Source: an uncultured Pontibacter sp. (lineage in GTDB: Bacteria; Bacteroidota; Bacteroidia; Cytophagales; Hymenobacteraceae). Taken from it: a DNA stretch of 64,000 nucleotides. This document shows, piece by piece, positions 50,825 through 60,221 of this stretch (position 1 is its first letter; the number at the start of each line of letters is the position of its first letter). The stretch is from positions 744,001-808,000 of the forward strand of contig NZ_CANLMZ010000008.1 of NCBI RefSeq assembly GCF_947492645.1. The letters run 5' to 3'. The notes under the pieces were generated by a model. That model was given only the letters and a program-made list of their open reading frames with translations, made no database searches and was not told where the DNA came from. The translations under genes were made by a program, and so were the position numbers.

Positions 50825-52162
50825 TTAAACTCCTATTTCGTTAAAAGGAAGCGGGAAACTCGTCCATACATCATCATTTGCCCTGTCTATTGGCAGTTCA
50901 TCCAGGCGGTCGTAACGGCGCATATCTACCCAACGGTGCCCCTCAAAGTATAAAGAGTAACGTCTCTGGTACAGCATTTCATCCAGCATGGCTTCCTGAT
51001 TTAGCGGACCTGTATAAGGCTGCAGCCCATGCCCTGTTCGGATGATGTCCAGCGCGTCTTTCGCATCACCAAAGGCTCCTGTCTGTATTTTAGCCTCGGC
51101 ATAAATCAGTATAAGTTCTTCGTTCCGGATAAGCGGTACTGGGTCCACATTTGATTCATACAAGGCCACATCATACTGGCTTGTCAGGCTGCTTTGTGTA
51201 GCAGGGGCATCACGCAGGGCTACCTTGGAAAGTCGGTCATCGCCTGGTGTTGCGTCTGCTACAAAGCTTGGATGCGCCAAACGCACATCGCCGGTTGCGT
51301 TACGGGCAAAGTATAGCGGATTTAACTGGTCTCCGGGTGCCGTGCTGAACACATAGTATACTCCTTTATCAAAATTAGTGGTTAGCTCCAGAAATGAACC
51401 CTCCAGTAAAGTTAAGGCCTCTGCATAATTGCCTCTGTATACTGCTACCCTGGCGGCAAGTGCCCGGTTAAACTCCAGAAACGTTTCGGGTGTATCAAAT
51501 CCTGTAAAACCTTCTGATAAAGAAAAAGCAAACGCAACTTCCGGGCTTTGCAAATGTGCCTGGGCTTCATTGAGTAAACCGGCAATGGCTGCCAGTTGTG
51601 CCGGCACATCTTCCACCAGCGGGCCTAAGTTGTTTATGTCATCCACTTCAATCCGGATGCCGCTAGTATTCATCAAAGTAGAATTCATGAGCAACTGATG
51701 CGCTTTGATTGTTTTTGCAAAACCAAGGTAGCCTTGCTTCTGGGCATCTGTAATCAAAGTTGTGTTTTCTACCGCACCTATAATTGTATTGGTGTTTTTT
51801 ACTACTCTATACCTGGCAGACCACGGGTTAGTAGTATAAAATGTGTTATTGTCCAAGACAGCACTTCCGGCACCGAGTAAATCTGATGTAAAGCGTGGCT
51901 CAGATCCTGAAAAGCGGTAATGCTCACGGCCTACCACCCCTACGTTGTCATAATAGGTTCCCAAAACGCTACGCATGCCTGATTCTGTGCCCACCACTAA
52001 GTTGTTCAGGTCGTCTACTGTTGCATTTAACAGCACCGATTCAATTGTTGGGTTGTTCGGATCCGGAATGTCATCCACCTCACATGCTGGCAGCGCAAAG
52101 GCTAGCAAGGCAAATGCTAAAGTGCCTTTTATATAATTGTGTATACTTATATACTTTTTCAT
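50825..52162 (-). CDS. SusD/RagB family outer-membrane lipoprotein
   Basis: A 445-residue protein. Signal peptide with lipobox FALPAC. SusD features are PDPNNPTIESVLLNATVDDLNNLVVGTESGMRSVLGTYYDN at the start and the C-terminal DIIRTGHGLQPY...MLDEMLYQRRYSLYFEGHRWVDMRRYDRLDELPID. It is the surface ligand-binding partner of the SusC gene 18 nt upstream in the same operon. No glycoside hydrolase or sigma/anti-sigma pair is near, so the nutrient is unknown. Confidence 0.94.
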   Translation of the reverse strand: MKKYISIHNYIKGTLAFALLAFALPACEVDDIPDPNNPTIESVLLNATVDDLNNLVVGTESGMRSVLGTYYDNVGVVGREHYRFSGSEPRFTSDLLGAGSAVLDNNTFYTTNPWSARYRVVKNTNTIIGAVENTTLITDAQKQGYLGFAKTIKAHQLLMNSTLMNTSGIRIEVDDINNLGPLVEDVPAQLAAIAGLLNEAQAHLQSPEVAFAFSLSEGFTGFDTPETFLEFNRALAARVAVYRGNYAEALTLLEGSFLELTTNFDKGVYYVFSTAPGDQLNPLYFARNATGDVRLAHPSFVADATPGDDRLSKVALRDAPATQSSLTSQYDVALYESNVDPVPLIRNEELILIYAEAKIQTGAFGDAKDALDIIRTGHGLQPYTGPLNQEAMLDEMLYQRRYSLYFEGHRWVDMRRYDRLDELPIDRANDDVWTSFPLPFNEIGV

Positions 52163-52180
52163 GTTTTCTTTCCTTTAGAG

Positions 52181-55147
52181 TTAAAAGCCGATTGCAAAAT
52201 GGAAGAACATCCTTCTGGAAGGGGGAAAAGGCGTTACATCCACGCCTGTTGACAGGCCGTTGCTGCCAAAGTTGGAAACCTCCGGATCGTAGCCTTCATA
52301 ATCGGTGATGGTAAACAGGTTGTTGGCCGATACTCCAACCCTAAGGTTGCGTACCACCGTTCCGAACACGCGTTGCAGCGTTGTTACAGGCAAGTTATAG
52401 TATAACCCAACCTCGCGCAGACGCAGGTAAGATGCCTCCTGCACAAAGGGCGCTGCACTAACCCCTAAAGCGGCTACCCGCTCCTCAGCATTCGGTATAC
52501 CATCTCCATCATCGTCATCGTCATAATCCGGAGACGTGCCGCCCAGGTCTGTGAGCAACTGCGTCAGGTTTATATTTTCGCCGCCCTTTTTCCAATGCAA
52601 CAGAAACGAGAAAGTGAGGTTTTGCTTGAACGTGAAGAAGTTATGAAAATTCATCTGGAAATCCGGGGCTGCATCGCCTAGTTTCACCACACCAGCATCT
52701 CCGCTTATACCTTTTATTTGTGTTACAGATTCTCCTTCTTCTATAAAGAAAGTGCCAAGCGTATTGCCAAATCCACCTAGCGGAAAGGCCGGCACGTCCA
52801 GCTCTTTCATTTCGGAGCGGTTAAGCCAGTAGTTTGTCCTGGTGTCCCATTTAAAATTAGGGGATTCCAGGGGTGTTGCACTTACGGCCAACTCTAGTCC
52901 CCTGTTCTGCAGCTCGCCGCCATTTACAAAGCGTGTGGTAAAGCCCGAGGATGCAGGAACTGACTGAACCAGTATCAGGTCTGACACAGTTTTGTCGTAT
53001 ACGGTACCTTCAAATACAACTTTGCCGTTAAGTATACTCAGATCCAGCCCGGCTTCCAGCTCTTTCTGGCGTTCTTGCTTAATATCCTCGTTACCACGCT
53101 GTATAGCATTTATAAGGCCAGGCGCCCCGCCAATGTTAAACGGAACAAGCGAAGTATACTTAGCCCCGAATACCGGGAAACCACCAGCCTGCCCATAGGC
53201 AACTCTGAGTTTCACCATGTTAAAGGTTTCGTTTGTCCAGAAGTCGAAGTTCGCCAGGTTTACCGCCAGCGAGAATTTTGGGAATGCCTGGAATTCGTTT
53301 GCATCGGCGTTGTTAGAAGACTTGTCCAGGCGTAGCCCTGCTGTGGCCAGTATCTGGTCTTTGTAGTTAAGCTCCTCCTGAAAAAACAGTCCTTTGTTAC
53401 GCTCTTTGATGATAGTTTGGTCCACGTCCACGGCACCAGCCTGGTCCAGGTTTGTTTGGCTGCCAATAAGCTGCGTAGCCACATTCAGGGTTTGGTCCTG
53501 GTTAAAATTTTCGCGGGTTGCACCCAGCGTTGTAGTAAAAGTTACGGTTTTATCTGCTAAGTATAAACTGTTTACCAGGAAAGCCGCAAAGTTGGTGTTC
53601 AGGTTAAAGTTATTGCCCTGTATAGACGCGCCCCCTGTACCGTTACCATTGGCCTGGAATTGCAACAGCCTTGGGAATAGCGCATTTGTTTTAAGGTTAT
53701 AAAAGTCGAGGCCAGAACGGAGAGTTAACCTGGTTGATGACAAAGATGTTTCGTACAGATGCCCGTTGATGGTAATGCCGCCTATAAACCTGTTTGTACT
53801 TTCATTGTTCCGGATCAGATCGCGGGTCTGCAGAAAGTTAGATGATGCGAAAGGGTTGTTCGGGTAAAGGCCATTCTCATCCGGGAAAAGGTTTACAAAA
53901 CTAGGCGTAGAAGACAAGGCCACACCAAACGACACACCCGCATTATCGTTGTTTGTTAACCCTCTGTCTGTTGAGGAGTTTATGTAATTGGAACTTAGGC
54001 TAAAGTCAAACATTTTAGATATAGTGTGGTCGAGGTTGAAACGCAAAGACTTTTTTTCGTAGCCCGTGCGCTTTATAATTCCCTCCTCATCCTGCACCAG
54101 GCCACCTACATAAAAGCGTGTTCTGTCGTTTCCGCCACTTACATTCAGGCGGGTATTGTAAAGCATGCCGGTGTTGCCGAAAAGCTCTTCTTCGTAGTCA
54201 AACAACTGGCCCTGGTTTTGTGCGTTTAAAAACAAAGGCACAGCCGCATCTCCAAAAGATGCTCTCACGCGATCTTCGGTAAGTGTGCGCTGCCCCAGCA
54301 AATTAGACACCTTTGTAAATCCGATGTCCTGCGAAAGGTTTATTTCTGTTTTGCCCATCGCACCGCGCTTAGTTGTGATCACTACTACACCAGCTGCCGC
54401 CAACGAGCCATAAATAGCCGCAGCCGAGGCACCTTTCAAGAACTCAATATTTTCAATATCGTCGGGGTTTAGATCCGCAATACGGTTAGACGGGTTATCC
54501 TGTGTAGAAGAGTTGCCGCCCCCGCCAGCAGCCGTTACAGCATTTAAACCTCCCGATATAGAAGAGTTATCCATTATAACACCATCAATTACATACAGCG
54601 GCTCGGCCTCTCCGAAAATGGAAGTCACTCCCCTTAGTTTAACAGATATACCACCACCCGGAGCACCAGAACTTGATACCACATTTGCTCCTACAACTTT
54701 GCCGCTTATAGCCGCATCAAGTGTTTGCGGGTTGGTGGTGCCTACAAGTTCTTTTGTGTTGAGTGCCGCCACAGCGTTGGCTGCATTTGAGCGCTTTACT
54801 GTTGTTGCTAAGCCTGTTACCACAACCTCCTGCAGGTTAGTGGTGCGCTCCTGTAGCTTTACATCGATGTTGGTTGTGGCCGAGGTTACATCTACAACCT
54901 GCGTTACGTAGCCTAAATAAGAGAACTGTAACCGCCCGGTACTGCCAGGCAATTGAATAGAATATCGGCCTGCGGCATCAGTTGTAGCGCCTGTTGTGGT
55001 GCCCAGAACCACCACGCTAACTCCTGGAAGCGTACTGCCAGACCCTGCATCTGTTACAGTACCAGTTACTGAGGTTTGCCCATATAAGGCAAAGGGCACC
55101 ATCAGGAAAAACAGGATGAGCACCCTTAGGGGGTAGACTTTCTTCAT
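52181..55147 (-). CDS. SusC/RagA TonB-linked outer-membrane protein
   Basis: A 988-residue protein. Signal peptide to about 24 (FFLMVPFALYGQ). A carboxypeptidase-regulatory-like domain (TSVTGTVTDAGSGSTLPGVSVVVLGT, 25-110), a plug (KRSNAANAVAALNTKELV...VSSSGAPGGGISVKLRGVTSI), and a 22-strand barrel follow. The C-terminus is Phe (FHFAIGF), as expected for BAM export. It heads an operon with susD. An Asp-rich loop (SPDYDDDDDGDGIPNAEERV) looks like a calcium-binding type-III-thrombospondin-like segment. Confidence 0.94.
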   Translation of the reverse strand: MKKVYPLRVLILFFLMVPFALYGQTSVTGTVTDAGSGSTLPGVSVVVLGTTTGATTDAAGRYSIQLPGSTGRLQFSYLGYVTQVVDVTSATTNIDVKLQERTTNLQEVVVTGLATTVKRSNAANAVAALNTKELVGTTNPQTLDAAISGKVVGANVVSSSGAPGGGISVKLRGVTSIFGEAEPLYVIDGVIMDNSSISGGLNAVTAAGGGGNSSTQDNPSNRIADLNPDDIENIEFLKGASAAAIYGSLAAAGVVVITTKRGAMGKTEINLSQDIGFTKVSNLLGQRTLTEDRVRASFGDAAVPLFLNAQNQGQLFDYEEELFGNTGMLYNTRLNVSGGNDRTRFYVGGLVQDEEGIIKRTGYEKKSLRFNLDHTISKMFDFSLSSNYINSSTDRGLTNNDNAGVSFGVALSSTPSFVNLFPDENGLYPNNPFASSNFLQTRDLIRNNESTNRFIGGITINGHLYETSLSSTRLTLRSGLDFYNLKTNALFPRLLQFQANGNGTGGASIQGNNFNLNTNFAAFLVNSLYLADKTVTFTTTLGATRENFNQDQTLNVATQLIGSQTNLDQAGAVDVDQTIIKERNKGLFFQEELNYKDQILATAGLRLDKSSNNADANEFQAFPKFSLAVNLANFDFWTNETFNMVKLRVAYGQAGGFPVFGAKYTSLVPFNIGGAPGLINAIQRGNEDIKQERQKELEAGLDLSILNGKVVFEGTVYDKTVSDLILVQSVPASSGFTTRFVNGGELQNRGLELAVSATPLESPNFKWDTRTNYWLNRSEMKELDVPAFPLGGFGNTLGTFFIEEGESVTQIKGISGDAGVVKLGDAAPDFQMNFHNFFTFKQNLTFSFLLHWKKGGENINLTQLLTDLGGTSPDYDDDDDGDGIPNAEERVAALGVSAAPFVQEASYLRLREVGLYYNLPVTTLQRVFGTVVRNLRVGVSANNLFTITDYEGYDPEVSNFGSNGLSTGVDVTPFPPSRRMFFHFAIGF

Positions 55148-55492
55148 AGCTATATAGATAAAGTAATAAATACAGAACAGGAGCAGCCAACATCTAAAAG
55201 TTAAACCACAGTCTATATACGGGCTATTTAATTATAAGTATATGAAGTTTATTTATAGTTATAACAAGTATAATAATTCCTAAATTAATGTTTATACATA
55301 GATATATACAATATTCAACCAAACTTACCTAGCTTGAGTAGCTCTTATATGTTTACCTGATATAAAACCGAGTTCGCCTGACATGCTTAAAACCTACAAA
55401 GGCTAGTACAAGTAACTTACAAGATCTTAGCTGGCTGTTCTCTGATGAGCCAAGTATAAAGTATAGGAGAAGCGCAACTGAAGCACAAAAAA

Positions 55493-55518
55493 AACAGCTT
55501 CTCTCTCGGGAAGCTGTT
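55493..55518 (-). terminator. Terminator of the acyl-CoA-binding protein gene
   Basis: A 9-bp stem, aacagcttc with gaagctgtt, loop tctctcgg. On the minus strand it is followed by eight T. It lies in the 482-bp gap 55148-55629, in which I see no gene; the rest is A+T-rich leader of the susC operon with several AAGTATA-like motifs. Confidence 0.75.
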
Positions 55519-55629
55519 CTCAGTAATTAGTTTACTTTTATCGGCAGGTGCACCACCTGGATCTAAAGGCACATGCTCTTGCTGCCAAGCAGCATACTTA
55601 AATTGGGCCCTCCAGTAAATATAAATTGA

Positions 55630-55887
55630 TTAATTGCCGGCTAGCTTGTTTACCAACGCTACATACTCAGCGCGTGCCTCCTCGCTGCTTTTGCCTTGCA
55701 GGCCTTTCCATGCATCCCACTTCGCAATGTTCTTAAAATCAAAACCACCAGGGCGGTCTGTGTTCACGTCTCCTTCTGTTGCCTGCTTAAACAAAGCGTA
55801 CAACTTCAGCAATACATCGTTGGATGGGCGTTCAGTTAAAGTTTTTGATCTTTCTACTGCACTTTCAAATTCTTCTTGCGTAGCCAT
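55630..55887 (-). CDS. Acyl-CoA-binding protein
   Basis: An 85-residue four-helix ACBP. The conserved ligand residues are in YALFKQATEGDVNTDRPGGFDFKNIAKWDAWKGLQGKSSEEARAEYV. Length is that of free-standing ACBP. It binds long-chain acyl-CoA in the cytoplasm. ACBP is far rarer in bacteria than in eukaryotes. It is monocistronic with its own terminator and has no acyl-CoA gene beside it. Confidence 0.94.
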   Translation of the reverse strand: MATQEEFESAVERSKTLTERPSNDVLLKLYALFKQATEGDVNTDRPGGFDFKNIAKWDAWKGLQGKSSEEARAEYVALVNKLAGN

Positions 55888-56044
55888 AGTTTAGGTTTAG
55901 GTGTATATAAAATTCAAGATAAATAAAATTACGCTGCATGCATAACTTTGTGTTTCATTTTTTATTTCCTTGCCAGAATTTACGCTTATCGCCTTCGAAT
56001 AACTATATTGTAAAGCTTACTAACCTTCTAGCTCATAAAACAAT

Positions 56045-58252
56045 ATGAAAAAACAATTAAGTGTTGTTTCAGCGGCGGTACTCTTTGCTGCTGCTCCAAT
56101 TGGCTTGCTTAGCAGTTGCTCCTCAAGCAGTACCGCTACTTCAAGCACCGAAACCACCGAACAGGCAACTACTGCACAGGCAGCAGAAACCGCTGCAGCA
56201 CCTACCCCGCAGCCGCCAAAGGCTAAAAAAATACCAAAAGAGCTTACGCAGCATGGCGACACCCGCATTGACAACTACTATTGGCTTAATGAGCGCGAGA
56301 ACCCGGAGGTAATTTCTTACCTGGAAGCAGAGAATGCCTACACGCAGCAAATGCTGTCGCATACGGAAGAACTGCAGAACAAACTTTATGAAGAAATAGT
56401 AGGGCGCATACAGCAGAAAGATGAATCCGTGCCATTTAAAGATAATGGCTACTGGTACTACACCCGCTACGAAGAAGGTAAAGAATATCCGATTTTCTCG
56501 CGTAAAAAAGGGGCTTTAACTGCTGCCGAAGAGGTAATGGTTAATGCCAACGACCGCGCGAAAGGCCACAGTTACTATGCTGCCGTTGGCATGAATGTAA
56601 GCCCTAATAACCGGTTGCTTGCTTTTGGCGAAGATACTGTGAGCCGACGCAAGTATACTATCCGGTTTAAAGATTTAAGCACAGGGCAACTACTTCCGGA
56701 CCGTATACCAAACACTACCGGAGGCGCCGTTTGGGCCAACGATAATAAAACAGTTTTCTACTCTGTAAAGGACCCATCGCTGCGCTCTTATAAAATATTT
56801 AAACATACTATTGGCACACCCGCCACCCAAGACAAGGAAGTATACCATGAGGCCGATGAAACCTTCAGTACTTTCATTTATAAAACCAAGTCTGATAAAT
56901 ACCTGATCATTGGCTCAGGCAGCACCCTTTCTAATGAGTACCGTTACCTGGATGCCAGCACCCCTAACGGCACGTTTAAAGTAATACAACCCCGAGAGCG
57001 AGGGCTGGAGTATAGCGTTGACCATTTTGGAGACAAATTCTACATCGTAACAAACAAAGACGGCGCCACCAACTTTAAACTGATGCAGACACCGGTAACT
57101 AAAACCGGTAAGGCCAATTGGAAAGATGTGATCCCGCACCGCGAGGATGTACTGCTGGAGGGGATTGAGATTTTTAAAGATTACCTGACGCTACAGGAGC
57201 GCAAAAATGGCCTTACGCAGATCAGAATTAAGAAATGGAACGACCCTAAAGCAGATTATTACATTGATTTTGGCGAGGAGGCTTATACGGCCTACATTAG
57301 CGTAAACCCTGATTTTGATAGCGACATATTGCGTTACGAGTACAGTTCGCTTACAACGCCAAGCTCTACCTACGACTACAACATGCAAACAAAGCAAAAA
57401 GAGTTGAAGAAGCGCCAGGAGGTAGTAGGTGATTTTAACCCGGATAATTATGAGGCCAAGCGAATTTATGCCACAGCAGATGATGGCACAAAAATTCCGA
57501 TCTCACTTGTATATCGCAAAGGTATAAAACTGGATGGCTCTAACCCGCTGTTACAGTACGCTTACGGCTCTTACGGCTCCAGCACTAACCCTGGCTTTAG
57601 CTCGGTGCGCCTTAGCCTATTAGACAGAGGCTTTGTATACGCCATTGCGCACATACGCGGTGGCCAGGAAATGGGCAGGAAGTGGTATGAGGAGGGCAAG
57701 ATGCTGAAAAAGAAAAATACATTTACCGATTTTATTGATGCCTCTGAATTCCTGATAGAGCAAAAGTATACCAGTCCCGAAAAGCTGTTTGCACAGGGTG
57801 GCAGCGCCGGAGGTTTGTTGATGGGTGCGGTGGTGAACATGCGGCCAGACTTGTACAAAGGTGTAATTGCGGCTGTACCGTTTGTAGATGTAGTTACCAC
57901 CATGCTGGACACAAGTATACCACTTACCACCGGTGAGTTTGATGAGTGGGGAAATCCGGCTCAAAAAGAATATTATGATTACATGTTGTCTTACTCACCT
58001 TACGATAATGTCAAGGCACAGGATTATCCGCACTTGCTTGTTACTACCGGCCTCCACGACTCACAAGTGCAGTATTGGGAGCCTGCCAAATGGGTAGCAA
58101 AACTCCGTGACATCAAAACTGATAACAACATGATTTTACTGCATACCAACATGGAAGCTGGCCACGGCGGCGCATCAGGGCGCTTCCAACGCTACAAAGA
58201 GACAGCGCTGCAATACGCCTTCCTGCTTAATCTTGTGAATCAGAACCAGTAA
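56045..58252 (+). CDS. S9 family prolyl oligopeptidase (oligopeptidase B type), lipoprotein
   Basis: A 735-residue peptidase. Signal with lipobox GLLSSC (Cys25), followed by a Ser/Thr/Ala-rich linker (SSSTATSSTETTEQATTAQAAE). The seven-blade beta-propeller is at about 85-470. The catalytic domain carries YGSYGSSTNPGFSSVRLSLLDRGFVYAIAHIRGGQEMGRKWYEEG, nucleophile GGSAGG (Ser587), GLHDSQVQYWEPAKW (Asp) and MEAGHGG (His). It cleaves oligopeptides after basic (or proline) residues and is anchored in the periplasm or outer membrane. A large hairpin follows. Confidence 0.93.
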   Translation: MKKQLSVVSAAVLFAAAPIGLLSSCSSSSTATSSTETTEQATTAQAAETAAAPTPQPPKAKKIPKELTQHGDTRIDNYYWLNERENPEVISYLEAENAYTQQMLSHTEELQNKLYEEIVGRIQQKDESVPFKDNGYWYYTRYEEGKEYPIFSRKKGALTAAEEVMVNANDRAKGHSYYAAVGMNVSPNNRLLAFGEDTVSRRKYTIRFKDLSTGQLLPDRIPNTTGGAVWANDNKTVFYSVKDPSLRSYKIFKHTIGTPATQDKEVYHEADETFSTFIYKTKSDKYLIIGSGSTLSNEYRYLDASTPNGTFKVIQPRERGLEYSVDHFGDKFYIVTNKDGATNFKLMQTPVTKTGKANWKDVIPHREDVLLEGIEIFKDYLTLQERKNGLTQIRIKKWNDPKADYYIDFGEEAYTAYISVNPDFDSDILRYEYSSLTTPSSTYDYNMQTKQKELKKRQEVVGDFNPDNYEAKRIYATADDGTKIPISLVYRKGIKLDGSNPLLQYAYGSYGSSTNPGFSSVRLSLLDRGFVYAIAHIRGGQEMGRKWYEEGKMLKKKNTFTDFIDASEFLIEQKYTSPEKLFAQGGSAGGLLMGAVVNMRPDLYKGVIAAVPFVDVVTTMLDTSIPLTTGEFDEWGNPAQKEYYDYMLSYSPYDNVKAQDYPHLLVTTGLHDSQVQYWEPAKWVAKLRDIKTDNNMILLHTNMEAGHGGASGRFQRYKETALQYAFLLNLVNQNQ

Positions 58253-58265
58253 ACTGGTTTTTATG

Positions 58266-58322
58266 ACCAAGTATAAAAGAGGCCGCTGCTTTAATTAAGC
58301 AGCGGCCTCTTTTATACTTGGT
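58266..58322 (+). terminator. 26-bp-stem terminator flanked by AAGTATAA and TTATACTT
   Basis: A perfect 26-bp stem (58266-58291 with 58297-58322) and a 5-nt loop. AAGTATAA at 58269-58276 and TTATACTT at 58312-58319 pair with each other in the lower stem. The gene ends 13 nt upstream. This is the arrangement seen for inverted uptake-sequence pairs in Neisseria and Haemophilus terminators. Confidence 0.9.
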
Positions 58323-58393
58323 TTAATTGGTGTTTGCTCGGGAAACCTATTTCTGGTTCTTAATCAAAGGTCATACTTTGTACCCGTAAAGGC

Positions 58394-59080
58394 TCAAGAC
58401 TTAGGAGATCCCTTCAGCCCCAGGTCCTTTGTTCTTTGCCTGATCTTTTTCATAAAATCTTCGCCTGGGTCTACCTTCTGGGTTCTGTAGCCAGCATCGA
58501 CCTCCTTCCATAGTGGATGGCCTTCAAAATCCTTATACTCATAATGCCCGATCAGGTATTCGATATCATACTTGCTTTTCAGGTATCTAACCAAATCCTC
58601 ATTTGCTTTCAGCTGCGCTTTAGTTAAGCCTTCTTTGCCGCCTCCTACATTTTCTACGCCAATAGCACAATGGTTTAAGCCTATTACGTGGCGTGCAAAA
58701 GCTGTGTCCGGAAGCTGCCGATAAACAGTACCATCGCGGTCTACTAAAAACTGAGCGGATACATTTAAATTGCTAGCTGAGCCAATCTCTGTTCGAGCTC
58801 CCGGCAACAGCGTAGGGTTCATGGCTGCGAAAGACCTCTCTAGTGTAGGTATGGCCGTCCAATGTAGCACGATCATCTTAGGTTCTATGTAAGGCGCATC
58901 CTGTTGCATGTTATACCTGGTTTCCATATACTCCAGCGAGAGCTGCTTCCGTTCCTCATCAAAAACAATAGGCTTTTCGAGAATTTGGAAAGCTGGCCCG
59001 GAGCAGGCGCTCAGCAACAGCAGGCTTATGGCTCCTGCACTTACGGCCATTTGTTTCAACAAAACTGGTTTTAAGTTCAT
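58394..59080 (-). CDS. N-acetylmuramoyl-L-alanine amidase (Amidase_2), lipoprotein
   Basis: A 228-residue protein. Lipobox LLLLSAC. The amidase_2 (AmpD/PGRP) domain has KMIVLHWTA (zinc His), FLVDRDGTVYRQLPDTAFARHVIGLNHCAIGVENVGG and IGHYEY, plus KVDPGEDF (acidic ligand Asp). It cuts between MurNAc and L-Ala. The anchor places it in the periplasm or the outer membrane. It is 46 nt downstream of the amidase_3 gene on the same strand and may be cotranscribed. Confidence 0.9.
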   Translation of the reverse strand: MNLKPVLLKQMAVSAGAISLLLLSACSGPAFQILEKPIVFDEERKQLSLEYMETRYNMQQDAPYIEPKMIVLHWTAIPTLERSFAAMNPTLLPGARTEIGSASNLNVSAQFLVDRDGTVYRQLPDTAFARHVIGLNHCAIGVENVGGGKEGLTKAQLKANEDLVRYLKSKYDIEYLIGHYEYKDFEGHPLWKEVDAGYRTQKVDPGEDFMKKIRQRTKDLGLKGSPKS

Positions 59081-59126
59081 TGCAGTAAGTTTATAGATGA
59101 TTTATACTTCATTTTATACTTCGCAG

Positions 59127-60128
59127 CTACTGTGCACTTACGTCTACATAATGCTCTCTGGCACGAATAGCCTCTTCCAATGCTTCTTCTGGTTTATCCA
59201 GGATATTTAAGATAACAGACCTGTTTTTGTGGCACTTCGCAGCTACATAAGAGTCCGGGAAAGAGCGGGCAGAGCGGGTAAACAGTTCATATGCCTGCTG
59301 CAGTAAAGTAGAATCTGACTGTTGCATAAATTCACGTCCTTTCAGGAAATCCTGCTTCCAAAGCCGGGCCGTTTCGTTCATCCGTTCAGCCTCCTGAAAT
59401 GCCTTAAAAGGCTGAAGGTTGACGAGAGTGTTTTTGGGTAGGATAACTGGAGACGGCTTGCTGAAAAAAACCTCGAGTGCTGCAACGTAGGCTTTTGTTT
59501 CCCGGCGGTTGTAGGCTTTCCTTTTCAAACGCTTCTCTTCTGCCGCATTTGTGAAAAAGGATGCCTCTGCAATTATACCGGGTATACCGTAAGTATCACG
59601 CAATACTTTTGCACCTGCGGTTGGGAAGATGGTATGATCAGAAACTAAACTTACAGGAGAGTTAGTTTTGTAAAGATGGTCAGACAGCGCAGCAGCAACC
59701 GCTTTACCTAAAGCCACGCTGCCTTTGTTTTCAGAAGCACTCCCATGAAAGTAGATGATTGGAAAGTTAACCTCAGGGTCTGCTGTAGCATTATGGTGGA
59801 CCGACAAGAAAACATCTGCCTGCTTCTCAACAGCCAGTTTGGCCCGTTCCCCAAGCGGGATATTATCATCGGCAGTACGGGTCATCAACACAGTAGCGCC
59901 TTTTCCTTCAAGCATTTTTTGCAGTAGTAAAGCCACCCGTAGGTTAACCCACTCTTCCCGCTCACCAGTAGGACCTTTGCGGTAACTGTCTATCTCAGCC
60001 GTTCCGCCATGCCCGGCATCAAGGCAAATTACTTTACCGGCCAATGGGCTGGGCTGCTTCTGGGCAGCCAAAGGATTATACACAAATATGTGTAGTATAA
60101 AACAGAGAAGTAGTAAACGTGGTTGCAT
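59127..60128 (-). CDS. N-acetylmuramoyl-L-alanine amidase (Amidase_3)
   Basis: A 333-residue exported protein. Signal peptide LLLLCFILHIFVYNPLAAQ. The AmiC-like catalytic domain has the zinc motifs VICLDAGHGGTAEIDSYRKGPTGEREEWVNLRVALLLQKMLEGKGATVLMTRT and DVFLSVHHNATADPEVNF, then PGIIAEASFFTN. The C-terminal 90 residues are TPR-like (YELFTRSARSFPDSYVAAKCHKNRSVILNILDKPEEALEEAIRAREHY). It probably acts in cell separation or recycling together with the neighbouring amidase. Confidence 0.9.
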   Translation of the reverse strand: MQPRLLLLCFILHIFVYNPLAAQKQPSPLAGKVICLDAGHGGTAEIDSYRKGPTGEREEWVNLRVALLLQKMLEGKGATVLMTRTADDNIPLGERAKLAVEKQADVFLSVHHNATADPEVNFPIIYFHGSASENKGSVALGKAVAAALSDHLYKTNSPVSLVSDHTIFPTAGAKVLRDTYGIPGIIAEASFFTNAAEEKRLKRKAYNRRETKAYVAALEVFFSKPSPVILPKNTLVNLQPFKAFQEAERMNETARLWKQDFLKGREFMQQSDSTLLQQAYELFTRSARSFPDSYVAAKCHKNRSVILNILDKPEEALEEAIRAREHYVDVSAQ

Positions 60129-60172
60129 TGGGCTTAGCTTGGAACTCTCGTTATACTTAAATATAGTAAAAA

Positions 60173-60200
60173 AGAAGTCCTCCTTTTCAGGAGGACTTCT
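60173..60200 (-). terminator. Terminator of the second susCD operon
   Basis: A perfect 11-bp stem, agaagtcctcc with ggaggacttct, and a 6-nt loop. On the minus strand it is followed by a T-rich run. 21 nt past the susD stop. Confidence 0.85.
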
Positions 60201-60221
60201 AAACCTGCAATTATTAGCTAA

